Shown: one piece after another, positions 35,195 through 46,738 of the stretch
How positions within the stretch are numbered: position 1 is the stretch's first letter
Layout of the letters: the number at the start of each line of letters is the position of its first letter
From: Cervus elaphus
Taxonomy: Eukaryota > Chordata > Mammalia > Artiodactyla > Cervidae
Reading direction: 5' to 3'
Length of the DNA: 64,000 nucleotides
NCBI RefSeq assembly: GCF_910594005.1
Contig: NC_057817.1
Span: 29,737,001 to 29,801,000, forward strand
Notes under the pieces: generated by a model
The model's input: only the letters and a program-made list of their open reading frames with translations
The model's database searches: none
What the model was told of the DNA's origin: nothing
Position numbers and translations under genes: made by a program

Positions 35195-35420
35195 TGAGAA
35201 TAACATAATGGTTGCAAGTACAATCTCTAGAACCAAAGTACCTGGGTTCAAATCCTGGTGCTATCATTTCTAACTGTTTCATTTTGGACAAATTACTAAC
35301 TCTGCAGTCCCTCAAGGCCCTCATCTATATAAAAGGGGTATTAGTTATGGTTCTTTCCTCACAGTGTTGATTCGAGGATTTAAAAAAATACATGTAAAAG
35401 GTTTAGAAAAGTGTCTGGCG
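35195..35420 (+). repeat. MIR SINE
   Basis: 'gggttcaaatcctggtgcta', 'acaaattactaactctgcag' and 'cacagtgttgattcgaggat' follow MIR order. Confidence 0.7.
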
Positions 35421-35569
35421 TTTGTTATGCACTCTTATGTACTGGCTCTTAAGGCACAGTCCTTACCTCTCAAGAGCTCACAGTCTTCAGTTGTCCCCTG
35501 TCCACCTGACCCACGTGGCAGGCTGGGCTATCTGGGTCTTTGGCACCTCAAGTGACCCATAGTTTCTGG

Positions 35570-35830
35570 CTACACTGTCCTGGAATCACAGGATGAATGG
35601 GTGCAAGTTTTGGGGTCACATATTCCTGTGCGACCCTGGGCAAGTAATTTCTAATTTCTGGGTCTCACTTTATGCACTTGTAAAGGAAGGAAGTTGGAGC
35701 AAAATAGATTTCCAAATCCCATTAAATGCCTTGTTCTGGGTAGACCGTTGGCTTGAGCAAGTCACTCAACATCTCTGCGCTTGTCTCACCAAAAAAAGCA
35801 GAATAATATTACTAACCACCTCCCAGGTTA
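35570..35830 (+). repeat. MIR SINE pieces abutting the BCDIN3D promoter
   Basis: 'gcgaccctgggcaagtaatt' with 'tgggtctcactttatgcact', then a second piece with 'gcaagtcactcaacatctct'. They end at the edge of the CpG-rich promoter. Confidence 0.6.
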
Positions 35831-35880
35831 TGGCGAAGATACCACTACACAACGCAAACCCCCAATTCCCGCGCTCGCTC

Positions 35881-35982
35881 ATGGGAGGCCGCGTTTATAC
35901 TCGGTCCCTTTGCTTTTCAGCGCAGGCGCGCTGGAGCCCGGGCGGCCTGCAGGTTCCAGATTTCCGGTTCCGAGGGGACTGA
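35881..35982 (+). other. Possible upstream ORF of BCDIN3D
   Basis: An ATG at 35881 opens 33 codons and stops 16 nt before the BCDIN3D start. It matters only if transcription starts upstream of 35881. The NRF1/ETS sites lie inside it, suggesting most transcripts start downstream. Confidence 0.3.
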
Positions 35983-35998
35983 GGCCAGACTGAGACTA

Positions 35999-36232
35999 AT
36001 GGCGGCGTCCACGGAGCAGGCCACGGGGGGCGTTGAGAAGACCGCGGCGGAAGAGAAACCGCGAGTTCTGGAACCCGGGGCAGCCCCGTTCGGAAATTTC
36101 CCTCATTATTCCCGCTTCCACCCTCCAGAGCAACGGCTCCGCCTCCTACCCCCGGAGCTTCTTCGCCGGCTTTTCCCTCAGAGTTCCGAGACAAGGCCGA
36201 TCCTGGGACTCGACGTGGGGTGTAACTCCGGG
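35999..36232 (+). CDS. BCDIN3D: BCDIN3D exon 1, RNA 5'-monophosphate methyltransferase
   Basis: Encodes residues 1-78. The start lies in GACTAATGG (G at +4, no purine at -3) and is the first in-frame ATG giving the family-length protein. After a variable, acidic N-terminus (to about residue 27) comes the conserved block GAAPFGNFPHYSRFHPPEQR, then ILGLDVGCNSG, the SAM-binding motif I of this class I methyltransferase. The exon ends after a complete Gly codon with donor gtgagt at 36233. BCDIN3D methylates the 5'-monophosphate of cytoplasmic tRNA-His, and pre-miR-145 methylation has been reported (family knowledge). With exon 2 the protein is 292 residues, the length I know for human. Confidence 0.96.
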
Positions 36233-37411
36233 GTGAGTGCCGGGGGAGGAATCGGACGTCGGTTGAGCCGAGAGGTTGGCAGCCTTCAAGTCCGCTGGGC
36301 TTTCGTCCTGGGCGTGGTATTACACCTCTCCCAGCGTTCCCAAAATGAGTTTAAAGGTGTAGCGTTCTACCCCTTGCCGATGCTACGGGACCTCGGGGCT
36401 CCTAACACCATCTCTTTTAGAAATCTGGGGGAGGAATCATTTTCAAATTCGTTCGGAATTCCTGCGCCCCGCCTCCGCACTTGAAGCATCACAGCCGAAC
36501 CCCGGGTGGGCAGGGCCACAGTGCCTGGGCTTCCGGCTATTGCCTCCTGTCCAACGTGGCTGGCGACTTGCTGGAGGAGAGGGGGCTGCCTGAGACCCAC
36601 GTTTGGAAGCGTAGGGTTGGGATTGGTTTACTGGATGAGATGACCCGGGGGTGACAGAATCATGCCTGAAATTAAGATAAGTGTGAAACAGTGCAGAATG
36701 GACCCTGGAGCCAAGTGGATATTTTAAAAGCAATCAGTTGGCTGAGTACAGTGGAGAAGATCGAGAAAGAAAATAAAGCATCCTGTTAGAGGAAGGCTTT
36801 GCCACATTTTCTTACCACAAAGTATTCTTAGGCATAAGAATGATTATAGTCAGACCACAAGCAAAATAGCGGAGTTGTCTTTCTAGCACCTATTTGTAGT
36901 CACTAGGATATCCTAGAGGAGCAGGCATTCCGACCCTATGATTACAGATGCTTCACAAAGTTAGTACCGTCACTCCTTTCCAAACAAGGAGGGGAAGGGG
37001 TAAGGAAAATTTTACCCTGTTTAGGCAGAAGAGACTTTAGTAGAAGGTTGAGGGCTGTAGGGACACAGCTGGTAAACGGGAGGGGGGGTTGCATTTGGAC
37101 ACAGGCTAAAAGCTGGAATGAGTAGAGATGGGTGTCTGGCTATCCTTTGCAGACATTTCTCTACTGTGATGATATATGAAATCAGAGGGGGAAAGCAATG
37201 GAAAAGAGAAACTGGATAGCAGATTTGGGGTTTCATGAAAGGCATTAGGAAACCACAAGAGATTTTAAAGTTGAAAGTGCTATACGTGCACGTTAGGAGC
37301 CAAGACATAGTTGCAGTTAACTAGAGCAGTGGTTCCTAAACTTGGCTATATATTTAGAGAGTTTATTATTTTGCACTTAAGAAAAGATGCTTATATTAAT
37401 ACTTGATAAGA

Positions 37412-37425
37412 CCCCCCCCCCCCCC
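37412..37425 (+). repeat. (C)14 homopolymer
   Basis: Fourteen C in a row within the BCDIN3D intron; likely length-variable and error-prone in sequencing. Confidence 0.9.
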
Positions 37426-37489
37426 AGTTCAAAATACAAAGGGATACATAGAAAGTCTCTACTCCTGACCCTAAATCCTCCTCTACCCA

Positions 37490-37692
37490 TGATGATAGTT
37501 GCTCAGTCGTGTCCGACTCTGCAACCCGTGGACAGTAGGCTGCCAGGCTCCTCTGTCCATGGAATTCTCCAGGCAGGAATACTGGAGTGGGTGGCCATTT
37601 CCTTCTGCAGGGGATCTTCCAGACCCAGGGATTGAACTCAGGTCTCCTGCACTGCAGGCAGATTCTTTATGTCTGAGCCACCAGGAAAGCCT
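37490..37692 (-). mobile_element. Bov-tA type SINE
   Basis: 'gttgctcagtcgtgtccgac', 'atactggagtgggtggccat' and 'gagccaccaggaaagcc', reverse orientation. Confidence 0.93.
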
Positions 37693-38133
37693 CTTCCTGT
37701 ACACAATGGCAACTGCTATTTATAATTTCTCGAGTATGTGGCCTGTGTGTACACAGACATCTATGTATGTATAAATATCTCACCTCTTCTAGTTTTACAA
37801 ATAATAGCACACTATTTTGCACCTTGCTCTTCGTTTAGTAATTTGGAGATCACTCATGTCACTACATTTTTTCTTAGTAGCTTCATAATATTTTTTTGTA
37901 TAGATGTGCCATAATTTTGGGGGTACTTTGTTTAAATCTTAAAAACTAGGCCTTACTCTAGACCTACTGAATCAGAAACTTGGGGATTGAGACCTTGAGT
38001 CTGTATTTTCTTTTTTTTAAGCTTCCTGGGAACTCTAAGATTCAAGAATTAAGAATGGAGAGTATTAAGAGATGTGGTAGAGGAGGGACTGATGTGATGA
38101 AAATGACTAATCAAACAAGGAATACACCCAGGA

Positions 38134-38258
38134 CTTGCATGGTGGTCCAGTGGTTTAAGAGTCTACCAATGCAGGGGGCACGGGTTTGATCCCTGGTCAA
38201 GGAACTAAGGTCCCACATGCCATGCATGCATGGTCAAAAGATTTTTTTTTAAATGTGG
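38134..38258 (+). mobile_element. CHR-type SINE fragment
   Basis: 'gtggtccagtggtttaagag', gtttgatccctggtcaagga and a T-containing tail. Perfect 11-bp flanks tacacccagga (38123-38133 and 38259-38269). Confidence 0.9.
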
Positions 38259-39150
38259 TACACCCAGGATCAGCCAGCAGGAGGGAAACAGAGAAATAAA
38301 TACAGAGAAAGGGAGAAATTTTTAAGCAGAATACTGTACAATCTTCCTACTCAAAATGTGGTCCTTGAACTATAGCATCAGCATGACGTGGAAGCTTACT
38401 AGAAATACAGAATCTCAGTTCCCAACCCAGATCTACCAATTCAACATTTTTATTTTAGTAAGATCCCTAGGTGATGTGAAGGACTATTAAAGTATGAGAA
38501 GCCTGTTATGGAGTAAAGAACTTAATGTTGCCTAAATCTTGCCATATAATAACCATGTGACATTGGACTGTCCTCTGAACCATAATTTTTAAAATACAGG
38601 GGTTTTGTGTGTGTGTGTGAACTATGCCACACATAGAGAACAGTGCACAAAACATAAATTCACACTTTATGAATTATTATAAAGCAGAAACTTTGATGAC
38701 TAATGTCTGTATCAAGAATAAAATGTCAGCAACCCAAGAAGTCTCTCATATGCCTTTCCCTGCTCATACACCCCCCTCTCTACCCAGAGAGCTCAACTTT
38801 TATTATTATTGTTCCCTTGCTTTTTTTATAGCTTACTATTTTTGTATCCCTAAACAATGTAGTTTAATTTTATACATTTTAAAACTTCATATAAATGGAA
38901 GCTTGCCATGTATTTTCTTTTTGTGTCCTGCTTTTTTATTCGGCATTATGTGTTTTCGTGAGTCATCCATGTTGCTGCACTGAGCTGAATTCCTTCATTT
39001 TTAATTGCTATCTGGTTGCTACCTTACATTGCTACCTTACATCCCATGAAGCCAGGAGTAAGTGATTCAATGAGAGGCTAAGAGATGCAGGTTTCTCTTC
39101 CATTCACTGGTCGAGAGCTGCAATGACAAAGCTCTTTTGGATTCCTCTAG

Positions 39151-39795
39151 GATCTGAGTGTGGCTCTGTACAAACATTTCCTTTCCCTACATGATGGGGA
39201 GACCTGCTCAGATGCCTCAAGAGAACTCCATCTCCTCTGCTGCGACATAGATCCTGTCCTGGTGGAACGAGCTGAAAAAGAATGCCCTTTTCCTGATGGG
39301 TTGACTTTTATTACCCTGGACTTCATGAATCAAAGAACCCGGAAAGTTCTCCTGAGCTCTTTCTTGAGCCAATTTGGACGCTCAGTTTTTGATATTGGCT
39401 TCTGCATGTCAGTAACCATGTGGATTCACCTGAACCATGGGGACCAAGGCCTGTGGGAGTTCCTGGCCCACCTTTCTTCCCTATGCCGCTACCTCCTTGT
39501 GGAGCCACAGCCCTGGAAGTGTTACCGGGCAGCTGCAAGGCGTCTCCGGAAGCTGGGCCTCCATGATTTTGACCACTTCCGCTCCCTGGCCATCCGAGGT
39601 GATATGGCCAGTCAGATTGTGCACATCTTGACCCAGGACCATGGCATGGAATTAGTATGCTGCTTTGGCAACACCAACTGGGACCGAAGCCTTCTGCTCT
39701 TCAGGACAAAACAAGCCACAGAGACTCATCCGATCCCTGAGTCACTGATAGAAGAAGGAAAAGAAAGGAACAGAATAAGATTCTGGAGACAGTGA
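39151..39795 (+). CDS. BCDIN3D: BCDIN3D exon 2, catalytic remainder
   Basis: 214 codons plus TGA, entering in phase 0 at GAT (DLSVALYKHF), so the SAM-binding motif reads DVGCNSG-DLS across the junction. Landmarks: LLCCDIDPVLVERAEKECPF (acidic ribose-binding motif II region), ITLDFMNQRTRKVL, FCMSVTMWIHLNHGDQGLWE (BIN3-type core with the HLNHGD segment), YLLVEPQPWKCYRAAARRLR and the C-terminal FGNTNWDRSLLLFR. These are the marks of the Bin3 family; no break or missing key residue is seen. The gene stands alone, downstream of FAIM2 and on the same strand. The distinct family member MEPCE is much larger and is excluded by length. Confidence 0.97.
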   Translation, partial: DLSVALYKHFLSLHDGETCSDASRELHLLCCDIDPVLVERAEKECPFPDGLTFITLDFMNQRTRKVLLSSFLSQFGRSVFDIGFCMSVTMWIHLNHGDQGLWEFLAHLSSLCRYLLVEPQPWKCYRAAARRLRKLGLHDFDHFRSLAIRGDMASQIVHILTQDHGMELVCCFGNTNWDRSLLLFRTKQATETHPIPESLIEEGKERNRIRFWRQ

Positions 39796-40485
39796 GATGG
39801 GAGGGCGGTAAGACCAGGATAGAGATGTTGAAAAGAGTTTTATATAAAAATTAAGTTAAAAAAAAAATTAAGTTCACTCTCCTTAACTCCTGGTAGTTGG
39901 GCAGCCTCCAAACCTGGCAGAAGTTTTGTAAATGTCCAGGACATGGAACTAAACAAATCATTATCTGTTCCCCATTTTGGGGGATGATCCCTGAGGAGAC
40001 TGTATCTGAGGGGCAATGACCTGGGCTGTCTGGAAGGAGGTGACCTGGAGAAAGTGCTTCTGGGATATGGAAGGGGATGCTTTTGGTGATTATTTAGGAA
40101 AACTTAGACAAGGTTAGCCTTAGAATGTATCTGTTCCCTGGGCTACTTGAATCTGATCTGCCTTCTTCAGGCTTCTTCTAGACTTATCCTGTCTATGAGG
40201 CAAAACCTCACAATACAGTCTGGAATGGAAAGTCATTATCCTGTTTAAAGGGGAGCTTTGGTAGGAAAAATATCTTTCCAGAGCAGGTCAAGTTTCCAGC
40301 ATGCCCAGGCTGAGCACGGCAGTCACAGATACAGTACTAGCCAAGATACATTGACTAGCATTTACAATGTGTTTAAAAGATTTAAATCATGAATTCAAAA
40401 TTCATCTGGTACAAATGAATGAAGTGGGATTGTATACAGTATATACAATTATATATAATAAAAGTAACTTGAATATGATTGAGAA
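39796..40485 (+). other. BCDIN3D: BCDIN3D 3' UTR (end inferred)
   Basis: Non-coding sequence after the stop, without recognised repeats. The most plausible end follows the AATAAA at 40457-40462. Confidence 0.55.
40457..40462 (+). terminator. BCDIN3D: Candidate BCDIN3D polyadenylation signal
   Basis: AATAAA in tatataataaaagtaacttg, 660 bp after the stop codon. Other UTR ends further downstream cannot be excluded. Confidence 0.5.
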
Positions 40486-41999
40486 TACCCTGTGAATCTG
40501 GAGTAGAAAAGAAACTTCTGCCTTTAACCACTCTACCCTTGGAGGTTTCAGCTCAAGAAAAAGAACCTCACCCAAGCTCAAAGCAGAAAACATGCCAGTG
40601 AGTAAGTTAATTTAGGACTCTCTTGTCAGGGACCTCTGCCAAAGCACACCAGCATGAAGACACATACCACTATGGGGATGGGAATATACGCAGGGAAGCG
40701 TACACAAAATGCAGCCTGCAGTTGGATGGCTGTAGCATCTGTGCTGTGGAACAGGTGTCACTGATGTCTGACAGGTGTCAATTTTTAAAACACCCATGAG
40801 TCTATTCCAAGGGAAAATGGAAGGTAGAAACAGATTTGGTGGAGAGAAGACGGAAAAACAAAACACCTAGCTAAGAAGGGAGACTGGATTGATGAGTTTA
40901 AAAATCCCTAAGATCCTGTTTTCAGAGTTGATGTTATAAGAGGAAGGAACAGGGAACAAGAGAGTCTGAACCACCAATTAGAGGTTGGACCTCTTGAAAG
41001 AGAAGTTAGGAAAAGTTCCTACTAAGGAATTTGAACTTTATGCATGAGGGAGCAGAAGCCAGAGCAGTCTCTAAATAATAGGAGGATGGAACCAAAACCT
41101 TCATTTAGGAAAACCAGTTTTTCTATTTTGTGCAGGATAATTGTATGGTTGGTGCCATTTCCAATCTCAATTAGACTCCAATACTACTTCTCAGTCTTTT
41201 TATATTGCTGCTTCTGATCACTTTTACCCTAGTGACTCTTCCAGACTTTTCCCCTCTGCAGGCTTTTGACTCTATTCCTGCTCCATTAATCTACGCAGGT
41301 GCCCTAACCACCGCCTAGTGCCATTTTTGTTTCAGGTGTCAAGAAGTCTTTTCTTGCCCTCAGTCTTGAACCCTTCATCTTCCCTTGTTTTCACTTCTAA
41401 CTTACCCAGTAATGTTTTATCCAAATAACCTCTGCCTAAGTCCCTGATCCCAGCCTATACTACCTCTCCCAAAGTGTACTTTATTAAGGATCCTCTTGGT
41501 GTCCTTTGGCCCCATTGACTCCTTCCTATCCACCTACCAACATGTTCAGTTCTCTCTCATCTTCAAAACCACCAACTTTTCCTTTGTCCTATCTCCCTCT
41601 CCACCTTATGCAATCTTTCCCTCCATCTCTTCACCACCAAACATGAGCAAAGTCCTTGAAAGAAAGGATGCCAGAGCCTCTGCTCCCTCCCCTCCCATTC
41701 ATCAGTGACAACCCAAACACCATATTCTGAGGTCTGTCTTCAGTCTTCCTCCTGAGCCATGGAATCATTCAACACTATTGACTCCTTCCTTATTGAACGA
41801 CTCGCCCTTGGTTTCTCTGTCATACCTCTCCCCCTTTATTCTCTTCCAATCTCTTAGTTTCTCTCTGTCCTTTAAGCAATTGGTTCATATTTTAATTTGT
41901 ATAAAAATTACCTGGGACGTCCTAGATTCATCTCCAGAAACAGTGATTCGGGTCAGAAATGGGGCTTAAGATTTTGGTTTGATTTGGGGTTTTGGCACT
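40486..41999. other. Intergenic stretch, probably with L2-like remnants
   Basis: No gene. From about 41300 to 41900 the pyrimidine-rich sequence with 'agcaaagtccttgaaagaaa' resembles strongly decayed L2. The rest is unassigned. Confidence 0.45.
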
Positions 42000-42125
42000 T
42001 TTTTTTTTTTTTTTTTTGCATTTTTTTTTACTGTGGTAAAATAAATGTAACATAAAATGTAGTTTTAACTATACATTTCTGTGTACATTCTGTGGCATTA
42101 AATACATCCACAATGAGGAATCTTT
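42000..42125 (-). repeat. Poly-T run and short antisense L1 piece
   Basis: A T17 run, then tttttttttactgtggtaaa, 'aacataaaatgtagttttaa' and ggcattaaatacatccacaa, typical of an antisense L1 tail. Confidence 0.55.
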
Positions 42126-42345
42126 TTAACAAGTACCCAATATGATTCTGATGCAAGTTGAAACACCACAGTGTAACACTGGGGGTTCCTTAGTATCCAT
42201 CCAGTCCTCTTCTACATATTTTTCCTGGGGTGATTTCCTCTGTTCCAATACCTTTAACAACTGCCTATACACTAATAACCCCCAATAGTTATAAGCCCCA
42301 CCTTCACAGTTCCAGATTAATATTTCTCTGTTTTGTAGTCACATT

Positions 42346-42545
42346 CCCTTGATGGCTCAGACGGTAAAGAATCTGCCTGCAATGCAGGAGACCCGGGTTC
42401 AGTCTCTGGATCAGGAAGATCCCCTGGAGAAGGGAATGGCAACCCACTCCAGTATTCTTGCCTGGAGAATTCCACAGAGGGGCCTGGCAGGCTACAGTCT
42501 ATGGGGTAACAAAGAGTCGGACATGACTGAGTAACTAACACTTTT
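42346..42545 (+). mobile_element. Bov-tA SINE
   Basis: Well-preserved forward copy: 'cttgatggctcagacggtaa', 'tgcctgcaatgcaggagacc', 'cactccagtattcttgcctg' and 'gtcggacatgactgagtaac'. Confidence 0.95.
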
Positions 42546-42829
42546 CCCTAGATAGTTATCTGGCACCTCAAATCCAACATATCCCAAAAGCAAACTCACT
42601 ACCTTTATTCCAAACCTAATCCTATCTCAATTGTTGGCATCCTCTCATTGCTTAAGCTACAAATTTCAGTTAATTCTCCTCATTTATACTTCCCACATTG
42701 AAATACAGCCCAGTAAATTCTACCAGTAATATGTAAGTTCCACTTATTCCATCCATGTGACTGGTGCCTACCAAAGGTTTCCAGGTACATCTTCAGTGGT
42801 TTCCAGGTACTTAGAGTCTTGTCCATTAT

Positions 42830-43035
42830 CCAGTGTCTAACGACTACTATTCAATAAGGTAGCTGCTTGCTATTTAAATTAAATAAAATGAAATAAAATT
42901 TAAAATTCAGCTCCTCAGTTCTGTTGGCCACATTTCAGGTGTTCAGTGGCCATATGTGACTAGTGACTAGATTATTGGACAGCACAGATATAGAATATTC
43001 CCATTGTTGCCGAAAGTTCTGTAGGACAGTGCTAG
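42830..43035. mobile_element. MER5A-type hAT DNA transposon remnant
   Basis: 'tggccacatttcaggtgttc', 'agtggccatatgtgactagt' and 'gattattggacagcacagat' are the signature of MER5A. Non-autonomous. Confidence 0.75.
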
Positions 43036-43129
43036 TCTTCATGCCTTTCCTCCATACATCAGTCATACTGAAATGAACTTCATAGCACAAATTCCTCCTT
43101 GCCTTTGCTCTCCCCTCCTCTTCCACTTT

Positions 43130-43435
43130 GCAGTGTGGTTCAACTGTTTGTCCTAAAAGATGGCTCAGATGTTACATTTTCTCAGAAATCTTCCCCAACT
43201 ACTATAGTACTTACATTTGTTACTATACTCTAGTGAGGACTTTGCATGGAAGCCTCTATTACAGTGTTTACCTCATCGTACTATAATTGTTTTGATGCCT
43301 CTTCCTCATCACCAGGAGACTGAGCTCCTCAAGCTCAACTTATTTTTGCATAGCCCTAACTCAATGTCTGACACATGGTAGGCAGCCAGGAATTACTTGT
43401 TGAATGAAGATATGAGTGAACAAAAGAGAAATACA
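43130..43435 (+). repeat. L2 LINE 3' end
   Basis: 'tgttacattttctcagaaat', ctcctcaagctcaacttatt and 'gtctgacacatggtaggcag' follow the L2 3' end. The region 43436-43880 shows no named feature. Confidence 0.6.
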
Positions 43436-43884
43436 CCAGAATTCAAGTACTGAGAAGAAAAGGGAGACCTATGAATGAGCAAAAGACTATCCAGGATACT
43501 GTAAAAATGGGGAAACTAGAAAGTTGAGAGGAGAATATGCTTAGCCTTTGGCATGGATTTTTGAGTAATGTTTCCCAAATATACATCTGAGATAAGATGT
43601 TCATTCCAAGGCCTTCTTTATTGATAGTTTGGAAGAGAGCAGCAAATAAAGACTAGATACAAAAATTTGGAAGTCATTCACATAGAATGATTAAGATTTA
43701 ATGAGTAGTAAATTCCAAAAATAGGTGGATGTAATAGGGGACAAGATCCTAGGTTTGAGGGCTGCTAATAGTTTTTGAGTGAGGAAAATAAGGAACAACC
43801 AAAAGAGGTCTGGTTAGAAACAGGAAAAAAAGAAAACAGAAAAAGATAATACAGGACCATGTGCCAGACAACATAAATTTTTAA

Positions 43885-44060
43885 ATCCTGAACCCTATGG
43901 GATAGATACTATTATTATCCTCATTTTGCAGATGTGGGAACTGAAGCATACACAAGTTAAGTGACTCCCAAGGTCACACACCTTGTAAGCGGCAGAGCTG
44001 GGCTTTGAACCTAGGCAGTGTAGTTGCAGAGACTGGGCCTTGACTACTATGCCTTGAAAT
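43885..44060 (+). repeat. MIR SINE
   Basis: 'attattatcctcattttgca', 'cccaaggtcacacaccttgt' and gcagagctgggctttgaacc: a textbook MIR 3' half. The region 44061-44535 is unassigned. Confidence 0.8.
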
Positions 44061-44539
44061 GTCACAGAAATCAAGACTGAGAAGAGATTCCCAGAAAACA
44101 GTGTAAAAGAGCATATGCTTTGGAGTTATTATGCTGCTTCAAATTATGTGTTCAGACCTGGGAATAAGAGACCCAGCCAGGCCACTCTTAGGTATGCCTG
44201 ATGTTCTTAGAATTTCCCTCACAGAAATCAGGCCTAATTCTAGGTTTAATACCTAGTAGTAGCCCTGCTGCTGCCGCCTTCCAATTAAATAAGCACATTT
44301 TGCAGGCATAGACACCCTGATAGGTCTCCGTAAGTGCTAACTACCCTCACTGTGCTCTTGACTTGCCAGCATCCATAACCTTTCCCTGAATTTCTGAAAC
44401 ATCCAATCTGCCCCTAGCTTTGACTTCTGGATAGGACCTCCAAAAGTGGGTTTCATGCTAAGGAAGTAGGGATTCTAAGGCCTACTCCAGGATGTATTAA
44501 AATCCAAAAGTCAGAGCCTTCTCAGCAATCTGGCATCAA

Positions 44540-44765
44540 GTGTGGCCTAGGAACAGTGCAGTGGAAAGAACATCAGGTTTGGAAGGAGGCTCTGCCAGTA
44601 ACTCATTGTATAACCACCCTATTCAATTCATTTAACCTCTCTGAGCTTCAGTTTACTCATCTGTACAACTGAAATAACCAGGCCTTTTTCCTATGCCCAG
44701 ATGAGCTAAACGATATGAAAGTAATTGGCAGAATATGGTTATGGTTAAACCAAAGTGCTATTATC
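44540..44765 (+). repeat. MIR SINE
   Basis: 'cagtggaaagaacatcaggt', 'aacctctctgagcttcagtt' and 'ctcatctgtacaactgaaat' in MIR order. Confidence 0.75.
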
Positions 44766-45092
44766 TTCTAAGCATGCTATGGATCACAACCATGCCTGTT
44801 AGATCAAAGGCTTATGAGAAAAACATCTCGTCTCTAGAAAACATGCATCTTACTATTTCGAATAATTTGTTTTTTAAGATGAGGAAGTAATAGGAGTATA
44901 GCTTCAGCTTACAGAACATTTTATAGGAAGCAATGCTGGGAGGGAGTGATCGTTATGACGGTCGCGCAGTGATAGCAGTGATTACAGATGTGAGTTTACC
45001 TACTTCTCTGCTGATCTTAATTTAAGAACACTTTGCAGCCCTGTGACCCTGCTGCTGCTCTCTCCCTTCACCAAGGCAAGGTGAAGAAATAT

Positions 45093-45577
45093 ATATGGGG
45101 CTGTGGCAGGCTGCATATTGGTCGTCTGAAATGTCCACATCCTAATTAATCCCTGAGACCTGTGGTTGCTACCTTCCATAGCAAAAGGGACTTTGTAGAT
45201 GTGTACAGATGTGTTGAGTAAGAATTTTGATTAAGGATTTTGAGATCAAGAGATTAATCCCGGTTATCAGAGTTGGCCCTAAATGTAATCCTAAGTGTCC
45301 TTAAAGAGGGAGGCAAAGGGAGATTTGACCACAGTAGGTGGAATGACAGAAGCAAGAAGTCCGAGTGATGTAAGGAAGGACTGGGAGCCAAGAAATGAAG
45401 TTAGAAAAGGCAAGGAAGTTGATTCCTCCCAGAAGCCTCCAAAAGGAATGCTGCCCTGCCAATACCTTGATTTTAGACTTCTGACCTCCAGAACTGTAAG
45501 AGAATAAATTTGTGTTGTTTTTAAACTACTGAGTTTGCAATGATTTGTTACAGCAGGAATAGGAAACTAATACAGGG
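45093..45577 (+). mobile_element. MaLR LTR (MLT1 type)
   Basis: 'gaaatgtccacatcctaatt', 'tgtaatcctaagtgtcctta', 'ctgacctccagaactgtaag', 'agaataaatttgtgttgttt' and 'taggaaactaatacag' give the complete order of an ERVL-MaLR LTR. Non-coding. Confidence 0.82.
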
Positions 45578-46059
45578 ATTCTGACTACAATGAGACTGAG
45601 CTACAAGCCAAGCGGCAACTGTCCCAAATAACTCCTGATTGCAGGAAATGGCCCAGTGACCAAAGGAAAAGGCTGGGGCTCCATCAACATGGGTAACAGG
45701 AATCTTCAGTCACTAAAAGCTTTGGGAGATGCTTCAGCATCTGAACCTGACCTCCTAACATTTCTATAGGCTGAGCAGTTACCTAACCTGTGGGGAGGAA
45801 CTGTTTTATTTGAAATCTGTAGCAGTTAGTTTCAAAAGAGATGTGTAAATAGTGCTCATAACGATGAGGTCCCAGTATCAAAAGGGTAATGATTGTATAA
45901 TGGCCTAGGAGAGCCTTTGGAGATGGTAAGAATATCTTTGGCTTCAAGAAAAGATCATCTTTATTTATCCTCAAAATAGCCTAATTTAGGAACCAATACC
46001 AAACATGACAAGAGACTTACTGAGGAATAAGAATGAAGAATGGTCCTGGATAGACTTTA
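45578..46059. other. Unassigned intergenic stretch
   Basis: No gene or confident repeat recognised. Confidence 0.45.
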
Positions 46060-46262
46060 AAAATATTTATCTGTAATCCAGTATATTCAAGAATTAGCAT
46101 TTCAACATGCAGTCAATATAAATAAAAATTATTAATGAGATATGTTATTTTCTAATACTGCCTTCAAACTCTAGTGTGGATTTTATACTTCTAGCTCATC
46201 TCAGTCTGGACTAGCCACATTTCAGATGCTTATTAGCCACATGTGGCCAACGCTACACATTT
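46060..46262. mobile_element. MER5-like hAT DNA transposon remnant
   Basis: 'cagtctggactagccacatt' and 'gcttattagccacatgtggc' match the MER5/Charlie end. Confidence 0.5.
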
Positions 46263-46354
46263 ATATCAAATCAAAAAGTAATTTATCAAGTTCCTTCCAT
46301 ATACCCAGCATGCTTTTAGTTGCTATGGCCAGGGGGCGGTGCGGGGGGCGGGTG

Positions 46355-46738
46355 GTCAGAAATCAGTTAAACCAGCACCAGGGACTGATTTTGTGGAAGA
46401 CAATTTTTCCATGGACGAGGGTGGGGGTGGGGTGATGGCTTCGGGATGATTCAGGTGCATTACATGTATTGTGCACTTTATTTCTATTTTGTGGCAATCT
46501 CCGGATATTCCACCTTGACTTTAGGCTTAGGGTTCGGGCTCCTATGAGAATCTAATATTACCACCAATCTGACAGGAGGTGGCGCTCAGAGGGCAATGTA
46601 AGTGATGGGGAGCGGCTGTAAACACCGATGGAGCTTCACTTGCTCACCTGCTGCTCACTTCCTGCTCTGCAACCCGGTTCCTAACAGACCACTGACAGGT
46701 ATCTGGTCAGTGGCACAGGGGTTGTAGACTCCTGAGTT
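46355..46738. mobile_element. DNA-transposon-like repeat (family name uncertain)
   Basis: 'accagcaccagggactgatt', 'gaagacaatttttccatgga', 'gagaatctaatattaccacc' and 'cccggttcctaacagaccac' recur genome-wide as a non-autonomous element whose consensus I recall in reverse orientation. I cannot assign the family name. Confidence 0.55.

Larger units (their letters stand above)
35830..36280 (+). promoter_or_regulatory. BCDIN3D: BCDIN3D CpG-rich promoter
   Basis: CpG density rises sharply here compared with the AT-rich surroundings. An NRF1-like palindrome gcgcaggcgcgc lies at 35920-35931 and an ETS-type site (TTTCCGG, reverse CCGGAAA) at 35961-35967, 30-80 bp before the start codon. There is no TATA box at the usual spacing. 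This is the layout of a housekeeping promoter. The transcription start is inferred to lie within about 35930-35985. Confidence 0.8.
36233..39150 (+). other. BCDIN3D: BCDIN3D intron
   Basis: GT (36233) to AG (39149-39150), 2918 bp, phase 0. It contains a 14-C run at 37412-37425, an antisense Bov-tA SINE and a forward CHR SINE. Short open frames within it have no protein signature. The first 250 bp remain GC-rich. Confidence 0.93.

Noticed and set aside
36000..40485. An operon-like or linked function of FAIM2, BCDIN3D and NCKAP5L
   Set aside because: The genes have separate promoters and unrelated functions; shared order is ordinary mammalian synteny.
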